Assembly: GCF_001039355.2 (NCBI RefSeq)
Contig: NW_019775805.1
Span: forward strand, 125,378 to 189,377
DNA: 64,000 bases
Source: Lingula anatina
Taxonomy: Eukaryota; Brachiopoda; Lingulata; Lingulida; Lingulidae
Direction: 5' to 3'
Below are positions 1 to 11,300 of this stretch, one piece after another (the first letter of the stretch is position 1; the number at the start of each line of letters is the position of its first letter). The position numbers were made by a program, and so were the translations under genes. The notes beneath the pieces were generated by a model. That model saw only the letters and a list, made by a program, of their open reading frames with translations, was not told where the DNA came from and did no database searches.

Positions 1-294
1 TTGACCCCCTTCCCCCCCCCCCCCCTCCCCCGACCCATCCCCTCCACCCTGCCATGCCTACAGACCTGCTTACTAAGTTACAAGTTTTTGGGTAGAGTAT
101 GTTTTGTTTGATTGTGTTAAAATGGCAAAAGACAAGCTTCTTTCTGAATGAGAAATATCTATAGTTAACTTCATTTGAAAGATTTTAGTGGTCAGCTGTC
201 TATTTACATAATTATGTAACACATGAAAAATTGTGAATTTTGAGATAGAAAGTTTTTAAGAAAATTGTCACATACACATTGTTATTATTGCCAG

Positions 295-2143
295 GTGTGA
301 GAAGTTACCTGAAGGAGGCTTTAATGGGGCTGATCAGAGTTCACGCTGAGGTGAACATTTTATTGTTTTATTTTCTAGATGGAAAAATGATTTTAAAAAA
401 TGATTAAAAAAATTATATAGACATTACGTTTGGAACCTAGAAGTTTGAGTAGTCACTCATTAAATTACCACTGTATTTCACTGATTTCAGAAACATAAAT
501 TATAAATAATGAAATATTTATATTTAGGGACACTAATGACAGATTGCTATTGAAAGTAATTAAAGCTCTTGCCAACTGTGCCAAATTACTGCAGGAAGAT
601 GCATAATTGTTTGAGTAAATCAAACAGTATTTGTAAATTAGTTAGATTTTGTAATCTGTTTGTGGAAAACAACATCTAATGTTTTGATATATTCCAGGTA
701 TTTGCCATATCTCCAGTATTGGTCACTGTTTGTGGAAAACAACATCTAATGTTTTGATATATTCCAGGTATTTGCCATATCTCCAGTATTGGTCACTAGA
801 ATACTGACCAGGGTCATTGTGGCGGTCAGTGAGGAGGTGGCCAGACTTATTTTATGTGTGGAAACATTTAATCTTAATGGTGCTTTACAGGTAATCTTTA
901 ATATGACATTATCTTCTTGGACAATGTTACTATATGTGAATAGTACTGTTTTTCATATTTTTTCTTAATTACAAATGGGGACTATTTCTTCCCTTTTTTC
1001 TATGAATAAAAACTCAATGATTACAGCTTCATAAAAAAACTACTTACTAGCATGAAAAATTTATTTTTCTTTGGTTAATCTTACAGCTCACTCCAGACCA
1101 ATGCATGCAACCTTTTTATTAAAATTCAGAGTTGTATTTTAATACATTATTATTACCTCCCCCCAACAAAGTTATATTTTTACCTTTGTTAGTTTGGTAG
1201 TAAGCAGTCTTACTGATAGTCAAGTCATTCTGTTAGACTAGTATTATTATATAATTGCGTTCTTTTCCCCCCAGGCTCGTCTTGAGCTGATTACCCTACA
1301 GGATGCTGTTGCCTTGTACGCCACCGACGAGTCCAGGTAAAACTGGACATTTTGAAACATTTCAAATGTAGTTTTGCAGTGCAAATATACGAGGTCACCT
1401 CAGTTCTCTTTATTTCTGCCAAGTGCAGATATTTGTTGAATTTTAAATACTGTAACAGCAACATTTCTACAACATTTATGTGGATACCTTTTCAGTTGAA
1501 AATGTAGAATTTTAATCTTTATAAATAAGTTTGGTAAAGATCAAACTAGTAGCTGCCATGGAAGCCATAGAATTTAAAAAGATTTTAGTTATCACAGCAA
1601 AATGTTCTCTGTTTTAGAAACTCTAAATATTTAATTTGTATTTTGTTTCCAGTGAGGCTGTCCAGGAGGCCCTAGACTACCTCCCTGAACTGAAGTCTGA
1701 GGACAAGAGGCAAGTAGACATTAAACTGGAGACTGGTCTCACTGTAGAACTTGAACACCAGTTGGTCTTAACTGTAAAATTTAAAGTGAAAGCCATTCTA
1801 GTCTAATTTGACTCAAAAGAAGTTATTCTGGTCCACTTGATAAATGATTTTGGTCCCAATATTATCATTATTATATTAACCCGTAATTATGATGTTGCAG
1901 GGCCCATTTTGGACTGCCAATTCACATATATAAGCTCTGTTGATAACGTTAACATAAGTTGTAATAGTTATAATGGATGTAAGTTTCCACAGGAAGTCCA
2001 ATAACTTGCTTAATGACTGTTACATGTTATGTTGATTGTGCCCCAGGTTCCTAGAAGATTTGATCAACAATTTTAAGACCAGGATGAAGTTCCAGCTGAT
2101 GTGTTTCAAGAGTGACCCAGTGCTGAGGGGACCTGCCGCTTAG
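295..2143 (+). CDS. EXOC2: EXOC2 (Sec5) exocyst subunit, C-terminal exons
   Basis: The five last coding exons are 295-350, 768-890, 1275-1336, 1653-1709 and 2047-2143 (stop TAG 2141-2143), about 131 residues; the 5' part lies outside the window. Exon phases join without a stop. The product has the helical C-terminus of EXOC2/Sec5: a [16 protein letters not shown] segment followed by [20 protein letters not shown], matching my recollection of the vertebrate Sec5 end. Sec5 is a subunit of the exocyst, which tethers secretory vesicles to the plasma membrane. The intron at 1710 uses a GC donor (AG then GCAAGT) rather than GT, the normal consensus for GC-AG introns. The acceptor of exon 768-890 is duplicated 70 bp upstream. 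A poly(A) signal AATAAA is at 2876-2881. The gene is convergent with POLR2C. The last three exons occur again at 6327-7141. Confidence 0.88.
656..797 (+). repeat. 70-bp direct duplication across an EXOC2 splice acceptor
   Basis: Two adjacent, essentially identical copies with period 70 contain the end of an intron, its AG acceptor and the first 30 or so bases of the coding exon. Acceptors are at 696-697 and 766-767. Using the first would read into the second copy and reach an in-frame TGA, so only the second gives an open frame. Confidence 0.9.
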
Positions 2144-2875
2144 TCTGCTCTACTACGCAGAAATGACAATAGAAACAAAAGGGACCTTGACAAACAAAAA
2201 GGCAACTTCTGCTCTTACTGTATGTGTGGAATTCACTGGAATTCAGTGTTCAGTTCTGAGGGGACCCCCCGCATAGTCTGCTCTTCTACACCGTGATCAC
2301 CTGTTTGAAGCTAGGAGGAATTTGCCAAACACAAAGACAACTTGCTTGACTCTTGCTATATGTATAGAATTCACTGGCTTAAGCATGCCATAAATAATAG
2401 TACTAACATATAATTAATAAATTTTTTGTAATATGCAGGTAAGTGTTATCTGCTAGAGGCCTTGAATCCCCAGAAGAAACTTATTGTTATTATTATTCAC
2501 TGGATTATCTGTAAGAATTTGAAATATCATCCAATTCAATGACTCAAAACTCCAAGATTAAATTTTGAATCTGTGGACTGGCATGCAATGCATTTTTTTT
2601 TTTCACGTTTGCAATAGTGCCATGGTGCAGTATATCAACTATCGTACTTTATTCATTTGCTTCAATGAACAAATGTGTATTGAAACAGTTTGTCATTGTC
2701 GTAAAATTGCCTTTCCTGCTGCTGCATGTACATTTCAATGTAAATTCTTAAACATTTTCAAAACAAACTCATTAAATACAGATGTCATGATACTGATATG
2801 GTGCGTGCAATGTAACAGGACGTGACAAAGAAATTGTGCTGCTTTCTTATGTTGATTGTTTAACTTATAGTGAAT

Positions 2876-2917
2876 AATAAATGTATGGAAAGATGGTTCT
2901 TCAATATTTACTTTATT
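2876..2917. terminator. Convergent poly(A) signals of EXOC2 and POLR2C (contig copy A)
   Basis: AATAAA on the + strand at 2876-2881 fits the end of EXOC2. TTTATT at 2912-2917 is AATAAA on the - strand and could end POLR2C. The tails would abut or overlap by a few tens of bases. The same arrangement is at 7876-7881 and 7912-7917 in copy B. Confidence 0.55.
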
Positions 2918-3331
2918 ATTTACACTGTCTTCAGAAAAAAAACATTTTACTTGGTTTTTCTCACAAAATAATACAGGTTGTATACTGCATCACTATTGTA
3001 TAAATCAGATTCTAAAATCTTCTACATCTATCTACATATCATACAGTACTTGTTCTCAAAAGTGGTTGAATATTTTTGTTTTAATTAATGCGAAGAAAAC
3101 ATTCTGTGTTTACAAGTATATACAGATTTCAAAACGTTTGTCAATACACAGTCACTTCTCTGAAGCAATCAGGATCCATTTCCCTCAGTTATGAGTGATC
3201 TTTCTGTGCCCAGCCATAGTTTTTTGTAATGAGGACATATCGTTGTCATAAAAATCACCTCTTTCCAAATAATTTAAGTTCAGAAACAGACAAAAAATGT
3301 ATACATTCATCATTTGCTATGAACACAGCAC

Positions 3332-5130
3332 CTAAATGGTCAACACATCACTCTGGATTTCATGACTGAGCTGAGTTTGTAAGTTACTGAGTTTATTTTT
3401 CAGTACAGAGAGTCCACTGAATACAATGTTTTCTGGCTTTAAAGCTCCACAGGATTCAACGTTGAAGAAAAATTTGTTGGGTTTTCCACTCATGTCATAT
3501 GGTGCCTCAACTGAAATGATGGATAGAATTATCTTGTGATGGCATTCCAATATAGAAATTATATCATTTTGAATGAGAATGAATCTGGTCTTTATCATTC
3601 TTTCTCTTTAATTTTAAATTTGGGAGAGAAAAAAATTTGTTAATTATTCAAATGTTTTAGACAATAAGTTTATTAAATAAAACAAACAGATTTCACCTGT
3701 ACTTACACTCATCATCTGGCAACTCTGAGTATTCACTTTTTGGCCTGGAAATGAGTTTGAAAATTCATCTCAGTTATGCAACTTGTATTGAAGTATTATA
3801 TAAACTTAGATGACATTAACAATTCTCTTTTCTTCAAATAATATACACCACTAAGTTTGAATGAGGATTGGTATAATTTAAATGAAGTGTCACTGCAGAA
3901 AATTCTAGAAACAGGTAGTAAATTAAGACTTAACTTACACAGTACCATGTTGTTAAACAAAAAGTATTATTTTTTTACTTTATACCAAATTTACTGCTGA
4001 TTTTTTCCAAAGATTGTATTGGTCAAACTTATCAATACATTTGGCAAATAAATTTTGAAAACATGTAAGCATCGTTTGTGTCCAGCAACGTACCACTCCT
4101 CAGGTTTGGGATAGTCTGTGTGGCGTAGGGCGTTATCTGGGTCATATTCAAACGCCACTCCACTGGTTGGATTCCACTTAGCATGCTCCTTGGCAAATCC
4201 CTTCCTGGCAAACGCTCGTAACTTCAACTCCTGTCCCTTGCGTAGCTTTACTATCAGGATATCTGGAAAAGATTGGAAATTGTCACAAATATGTTCATAG
4301 AGCTTTGTTTTCACTATTTTTTTAGTTAAAGGCATAATAACTCTTTGTATGAGACCTATATTTCACAATAATAACCTTGTGAATAACTCATAGAAATATA
4401 ATATATTCTGTTTTACCACAAAAACAGCAGTTATAGCTTTTATTCTGATATTTGAACTTGGCTTTAGACCACGTGACCTCCATTGATGTCTATACTCTGT
4501 TAAAATCTCTTAAGAGATTTTAACAAAAAACCAAACTTTTTAGAAAAAAACCAGGGACTAACTTTGAATGTAAAAATGGATTCATTAACCATTGGTAAGT
4601 ATGGGAAAATTGTTGTTTACTCCAGGAAAATTCATTTTTTGGCCGAAACGAAGAGTTATTATTGCTTTAATATGACATAAACAAATGAAAATCATAAATA
4701 TACTTCCTCTGTTGTCTTGGACTTAATAAAATTTCAATTCCAATGCTAACTGCAAATTGATTTCTTACATTTTTCCCCTTTTTCTGTTTTTACCAAATTG
4801 AAGAAAAACATTGCTGAAATGATTTTCCTTGGGATTTTAAACTGTGTTCATTTTCTGGCCATATAACATGCTACTTATGTCAGACCCTTAGCCAGGGTTG
4901 GGTTCGGGGGTTCAAAAGAACAACCCTTTTTGCTGGGAAAAGGTCCACTCTGGGTACGATTTGATCTATGCACTTGAGGATTTTATGGTAAAAGGTCCAC
5001 TTTTTCAGAAAACGAACCCCCCCCCTCTAAAATTGCTGGCTACGGGCCTGTATGTGATGACTGTGCTGATGAATTCTTCCTCACCATCTGTTTCACCATA
5101 TCCTTCTTCCTCTCTGTGTTTGGATGTCAC
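3332..5130 (-). CDS. POLR2C: POLR2C 3' exons, contig copy A (allelic duplicate)
   Basis: The last four POLR2C exons, in transcript order 5085-5130, 4094-4262, 3707-3744 and 3332-3510 (stop at 3332-3334), are a second copy of exons at 8311-9810. All splice sites are intact and the encoded residues are almost the same, ending [15 protein letters not shown]. The 5' exons are not repeated. The copy ends with its contig at 6324, so it is best read as the other haplotype of one gene, not as a paralogue. It carries a 337-bp TTAA-flanked element at 4330-4666 that copy B lacks. Confidence 0.85.
4330..4666 (-). mobile_element. TTAA-flanked MITE, family T, present only in copy A
   Basis: A 337-bp non-coding element has inverted ends (about AGGNATAATAACTC and complement) and a TTAA duplication at 4326-4329 and 4667-4670. 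The matching place in copy B (9347-9350) is an uninterrupted TTAA, a perfect empty site. TTAA targeting is typical of piggyBac-like transposition. A 26-bp perfect palindrome is inside at 4499-4524. Relatives are at 32854-33120, 35568-35898 and 45977-46197. Confidence 0.85.
4881..5050. mobile_element. MITE family G (GGCCCGTAGCC ends), copy A
   Basis: A 170-bp element ends in GGCTACGGGCCTG with a decayed complementary left end. It has internal inverted segments (GGTTCAAAAGAA, GGTCCACT). It lies in the POLR2C intron 34 bp from the donor of the exon at 5085. The same insertion is in copy B (9562-9730), so it predates the split of the two haplotypes; a third copy is at 15173-15340. Confidence 0.7.
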
Positions 5131-5790
5131 CTGAAATGAGTGGGAACATTTCCACCATGAGTGCATACTGTCAAAAATCTGACTGTCCTTAATTTATAAT
5201 ATGATACTGACTGACAAAATTTTGGGGGACTGGTAGAAAAGTGTATCCAGCAAGTTCAAGGGACTACCAACAAGTTTAAGAGCAGCTTTATTGAATTTAC
5301 AGTCAGTCTGGCAAAAATCCTTCAGGCAATTTTTTTATAATTGCCAGTTTGAATGTCCAACATTCTGAAAAAATGTATAGCATGTCTGAATATCTACGTA
5401 AACTTTCTTCACCTGTCAGTGAGATAACTGCAAATATTTATTATAATATAACTTATGTCCAATGCTTGTAAAATAAGACATCTATATTCGGCCAACAAAA
5501 CCTTTAGCAAAGAAGATAACAACTGATCACAATAGCATTGGATATTGTTGTAAAATTTCATTCTTGCAAAACAATGGTATGTTAATTGTTGGGTATTGGA
5601 TAAAGAATGGTCATCTTCCTTACATAACAAATCATTTCATTGTGACATCATCAAATTTAAAACAACAGAGAAACCTTTGTGTAACATTTGACAACACATG
5701 ACAATACAGTTGTGACTTCACAGCCAATTGTCATGGTAACCAAGTGTCACCACGACATCCTCACAGTTGGTGACCTAGACAAAGGATGCG

Positions 5791-5961
5791 ATGCTCTCAT
5801 TGAGTGTTCCTGGTTACAGAGTCCCAGACATGGAACAAAGTTTTAATCCCTTTAGCCACAGTATTTTATTCAGTCATACCTGGCGCCCCAGTGTACCCTC
5901 ACTACAGCAGCTGTGTGTGAAGCGTATCAGGAACGGGGTGACGCTCAGGAGATTACAGCAG
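5791..5961 (+). CDS. SOCS-box pseudokinase exon 1, contig copy A
   Basis: This is the allelic duplicate of the exon at 10423-10593 and encodes 57 residues. The Elongin BC-box is [10 protein letters not shown] here and [10 protein letters not shown] in copy B, both fitting the consensus. The rest of the gene is missing only because contig A stops at 6324 in intron 1. Confidence 0.7.
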
Positions 5962-6324
5962 GTACATATACTGAGCACAGTTCTCATTTCAAGAAAACTG
6001 GGATCAATCTTGGTTAAAATTTCTTTTTATGTTTAGCGTACTTAAAAATCAGAAAATTGAAGTAATTTAAAATGTTAATATATCAACATTTTAAATTGAA
6101 GTAATTTAAAATGTTGATATATTAAAGGGAAAATGTTTAAAATCTTATGAATTTCCCCAATTTCACAGTAAAACTTTGCAATAAATGTTTAACCTAGCTA
6201 TTACTTACAGCTTTTAACGTCTGAATTTTATTTTATTATATACTCCTGGGTGCAGGGTTGTTGTTTACTAGTAAACATATGGTGTTTAAAGTGAACTATC
6301 AATATTCATTTGGATAACTTTTCG

Positions 6325-6325
6325 N
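6325..6325. other. Contig join (single N) creating a false 5-kb duplication
   Basis: A single N separates two stretches that cover the same locus. Bases 1329-6324 match 6327-10912 with a constant offset of 4998 over the EXOC2 exons. The left contig stops in an intron of the nested gene and the right contig begins in the middle of an EXOC2 exon. This is what two overlapping contigs placed end to end look like, not what a biological tandem duplication looks like. Confidence 0.88.
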
Positions 6326-6326
6326 T

Positions 6327-7141
6327 GAGTCCAGGTAAAACTGGACATTTTGAAACATTTCAAATGTAGTTTTGCAGTGCAAATATACGAGGTCACCTCA
6401 GTTCTCTTTATTTCTGCCAAGTGCAGATATTTGTTGAATTTTAAATACTGTAACAGCAACATTTCTACAACATTTATGTGGATACCTTTTCAGTTGAAAA
6501 TGTAGAATTTTAAGCTTTTGAAATAAGTTTGGTAAAGATCAAACCAGTAGCTGCCATGGAAGCCATAGAATTTAAAAAGATTTAAGTTATCACAGCAAAA
6601 TGTTCTTTGTTTTAGAAACTCTAAATATTTAATTTGTATTTTGTTTCCAGTGAGGCTGTCCAGGAGGCCCTAGACTACCTCCCTGAACTGAAGTCTGAGG
6701 ACAAGAGGCAAGTAGACATTTAACTGGAGACTGGTCTCACTGTAGAACTTGAACACCAGTTGGTCTTAACTGTAAAATTTAAAGTGAAAGCCATTATGGT
6801 CTAATATGACTCAAAAGAAGTTATTCTGGTCCACTTGATAAATGATTTTGGTCCCAATATTATCATTACTATATTAACCTGTAATTATGATGTTGCAGGG
6901 CCCATTTTGGACTGCCAATTCACATATATAAGCTCTGTTGATAACGTTAACATAAGTTGTAATAGTTATAATGGATGTAAGTTTCCACAGGAAGTCCAAT
7001 AACTTGCTTAATGACTGTTACATGTTATGTTGATTGTGCCCCAGGTTCCTAGAAGATTTGATCAACAATTTTAAGACCAGGATGAAGTTCCAGCTGATGT
7101 GTTTCAAGAGTGACCCAGTGCTGAGGGGACCTGCCGCTTAG
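6327..7141 (+). CDS. EXOC2: EXOC2 last exons, contig copy B (allelic duplicate)
   Basis: It contains the end of the exon corresponding to 1275-1336 (broken by the contig edge at 6327), then intact exons 6651-6707 and 7045-7141 (stop TAG 7139-7141). Codons match copy A and the GC-AG intron is conserved (GC at 6708-6709). The intron carries scattered substitutions relative to copy A, consistent with a second haplotype. Confidence 0.85.
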
Positions 7142-8310
7142 TCTGCTCTACTACGCAGAAATGACAATAGAAACAAAAGGGACCTTGACAAACAAAAAGG
7201 CAACTTCTGCTCTTACTGTATGTGTGGAATTCACTGGAATTCAGTGTTCAGTTCTGAGGGGACCCCCCGCATAGTCTGCTCTTCTACACCGTGATCACCT
7301 GTTTGAAACTAGGAGGAATTTGCCAAACACAAAGACAACTTGCTTGACTCTTGCTATATGTATAGAATTCACTGGCTTAAGCATGCCATAAATAATAGTA
7401 CTAACATATAATAATAATAATTTTTTGTAATATGCAGGTAAGTGCTATCTGCTAGAGGCCATGAATCCCCAGAAGAAACTTATTGTTATTATTATTCACT
7501 GGATTATCTGTAAGAATATGAAATATCATCCAATTCAATTACTCAAAACTCCAAGATTAAATTTTGAATCTGTGGACTGGCATGCAACGCATTTTTTTTT
7601 TCACGTTTGCAATAGTGCCATGGTGCAGTATATCAACTATCGTACTTTATTCATTTGCTTCAGTGAACAAATGTGTATTAAAACAGTTAATGTCAGTATT
7701 GTAAAATTGCCTTTCCTGCTGCCACATGTACATTTCAATGTAAATTCTTAACCGTTTTCAAAACAAACTCATTAAATACAGATGTCATGATACTGATATG
7801 GTGCGTACAATATAACAGGATGTGACAAAGAAATTGTGCTGCTTTCTTATGTTGATTGTTTAACTTATAGTGAATAATAAATGTATGGAAAGATGGTTCT
7901 TCAATATTTTCTTTATTATTTACACTGTCTTTAGAAAAAAATATTTTACTTAGTTTTTCTCACAAAATAATACAGGTTGTATACTGCATCACTATTGTAT
8001 AAATCAGATTCTAAAATCTTCTACATCTATCTACATATCATACAGTACTTGTTCTCAAAAGTGGTTGAATATTTTTGTTTTAATTAATGTGAAGAAAAAA
8101 TTCTGTGTTTACAAGTATTTACAGTTTCACAAGATTTGTCAATACACAGTAACTTCTCTGAAGCAATCGGGGTCCATTTCCCTCAGTTACAAGTGAACTA
8201 TCTGTGACCAGTGGTTTTTGTAATGAGGACATAACATAGTCATAATTCACCAGAAAGTTCAGAAACAATAAAAAGTATTATACATTCATCTTTCGCTGTC
8301 AACACAGCAT

Positions 8311-11300
8311 CTAAATTGTCAACACATCACTCTGGATTTCATGACTGAGCTGAGTTTGTAAATTACTGAGTTTATTTTTCAGTACAGAGAGTCCACTGAA
8401 TACAATGTTTTCTGGTTTTAAAGCTCCGCAGGATTCAACATTGAAGAAAAATTTGTTGGGTTTTCCACTCATGTCGTATGGTGCCTCAACTGAAATGATG
8501 TACAGAATTTTCATGTAGTGGCACTTCAATATAGAACTTAATTATCATGTAATGGCATTTCAATATAGAATTTAAATGATTTTTTTGAATGAGAATGGAT
8601 ATGGTCTTTTCTTTAGTTTTACAGTGGGGAGAAAAAGGACACTTTAAATTATTCAAATGTATTAAGTGATAAGCCTAAATAAAATATATTAAACAGATGT
8701 GACCTGTACTTACACTCATCATCTGGTAACTCTGAGTATTCACTTTTTGGCCTGGAAATAAATATGAAAATTCATCTCAATTATACAAATTATATCAAAT
8801 TATAAATATTAACAGTTCTCTTCCAATAATTTACCATAACATCTGAATGAGGATTGGTAAACATGAGGATGACATCCTATAAATGAAGCATCACTGCTTA
8901 AAATTCTTGCATCAATAGTATATTTTAGACTCCTTAAACAAGTACTATGTGGTTAAACAAAGAGTAATTTTTTTATTAACATTTAATACATCCAAATTAA
9001 CTACTGATTTTATTCAAAGCTTGCTTTGGTCAAACTTATCAATACATTTGGCTATTAAACGAATCCACATAAATTTTGAAAAGATATAGGCATCATCTGT
9101 GTCCCACAACGTACCACTCCTCAGGTTTGGGATAGTCGGTGTGGCGTAGGGCGTTATCTGGGTCATATTCAAACGCCACTCCACTGGTGGGATTCCACTT
9201 AGCATGCTCCTTGGCAAACCCCTTCCTGGCAAATGCTCGTAACTTCAACTCCTGTCCCTTGCGTAGCTTTACTATCAGGATATCTGGAAAAGACTGGAAA
9301 TTGTCACAAATATGTTCATAGAGCTTTGTTTTCACTATTTTTTTAGTTAATATGACATAAACAAATAAAAATCATAAATTTACTTCCTCTGTTGTCTTGG
9401 ACTTAATAAAAATTTCAATTCCAATGCTAACCACAAATTGGTTTCTTCACATTTTTCCCCTTTTTCTTTTTTTACCAAATTGAAGAGAAATATTGCTGAA
9501 ATGATTTTCCTGGGATTTCAAACTGTGTTCATTTTCTGGCCATATAACATGCTACTTATGTCAGGCCAGTAGCCAGGGGGGGTTCGGGGGGTTCAAAAGA
9601 ACCACCCTTTTTTGCTGGGAAAAGGTACACTCTGGGTAAAATTTGATCTATGCACTTGAGGATTTTATGGTAAAAGGTCCACTTTTTCATAAAACGAACC
9701 CCCCCTCTAAAATTGCTGGCTACGGGCCTGTATGTGATGACTATACTGATGAATTCTTCCTCACCATCTGTTTCACCATATCCTTCTTCCTCTCTGTGCT
9801 TGGATGTCACCTGAAATGAGTAGAAACATTTCGATCACGAGTGCATACTGTCAAAAATCTGACTGTTCTTAATTTATAATATGATACTCCTCGACAAAAT
9901 TTTGAGGGACTGGTAGAAAAGTGTATCCAGAAAGTTCAAGGGAACAACAACAAGTTTAAGAGCAGCCATGTTGAATTTACAGTCAGTCTGGCAAAAATCC
10001 TTCAGGCAAATTTTTATAATTGCCAGAAGAGCAGGACGGAATATGTAAACTTTCAGCACCTATCAGTGAGGTAACTGCAAGCATTTATTATAATATAACT
10101 TGTGTCCAATGGTTGTAAATAAACCATCTATATTTGTCAGCAAAGAAGATAACAATTGATCACAACAGCATTGGGTAGTGTTGTAAAATTTCATTCTTGC
10201 AAAACAATGGTCTGTTCATTGTTGGGTATTAGATAAAGAATGATTAAATGTTCCTTACATAACAAAGCATTTCATTGTGACATCAAATTTAAAACAACAG
10301 AGAAACCTTTGTTTAACATTTGACAGCACAAGACAATACAGTTGTGACATCACAACCAATTGTCATGGTTACCAAGTGTCACCACGACAACCTCACAGTT
10401 GGTGACCTAGACAAAGGATGCGATGCTCACATTGAGTGTTCGTGGTTACAGAGTCCTAGACATGGAACAAAGTTTTAATCCCTTTAGCCACAGTATTTTA
10501 TTCAGTCATACCTGGCGCCCCAGTGTTCCAACACTACAGCAGCTGTGTGTAAAGCGTATCAGGAACGGGGTGACACTCAGGAGGTTACAGCAGGTATACA
10601 GAGCATGCTTCTCATTTTATGGAAAACTGAGATCAATCTTGAATAAAATTTCTTTTTAAGTTTAACTTACTTAAAAATCAGAAAATTGAAGTAATTTAAA
10701 ATGATGATATATTAAAGAGAAAAATATTAAAAATCTTTTGAATTTCCCCAATTTCACAGTAAAACTTTGCAATAAATGTTTAACCTAGCTATTACTTACA
10801 GCTTATAATGGCTGGATTTTATTTTATTATTTACTCCAGGGTGCAGGGTTGTTGTTTACTAGTAAATATGTGGTGTATAAAGTGAACTATCATAATAGTC
10901 ATTTGGATAACTTTTTGTTCTTAAATAATTTCATCAAGATGACACATAGCTTGATATAACCTAACTTTGTAATTTTTTCCACAGACCAGTTCCCTTCCTT
11001 TACCAAGAAGACTTCAACTGAGCCTCTCCAATCTCAGTATGGATGACTTCCTGATAGACCCCCCTGCCGTCACTACGGAACACCTGCAGGAACAATGTTA
11101 TCCTGCCGTCTGCCGCTTTAGTGGGGAAAGAGTCTATCTCAAAGTGGTTGACTCCAGAGACTCAGCAGGTAAATTTAAACTGTTTTCCCAAGATGAACGT
11201 GGACCTTTTAAAAAAATCCTGAAACATGAAGTGCTAAATATGGATATTGCAGAGGTCACTAACAGAGCACCAAAATATTTGCATTTTCCAGTATAAAATT

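Noticed and set aside
3332-5130. A second POLR2C paralogue
   Set aside because: Only the 3' exons are repeated, the break is at an N, and the copy stops with its contig; allelic overlap explains it better.
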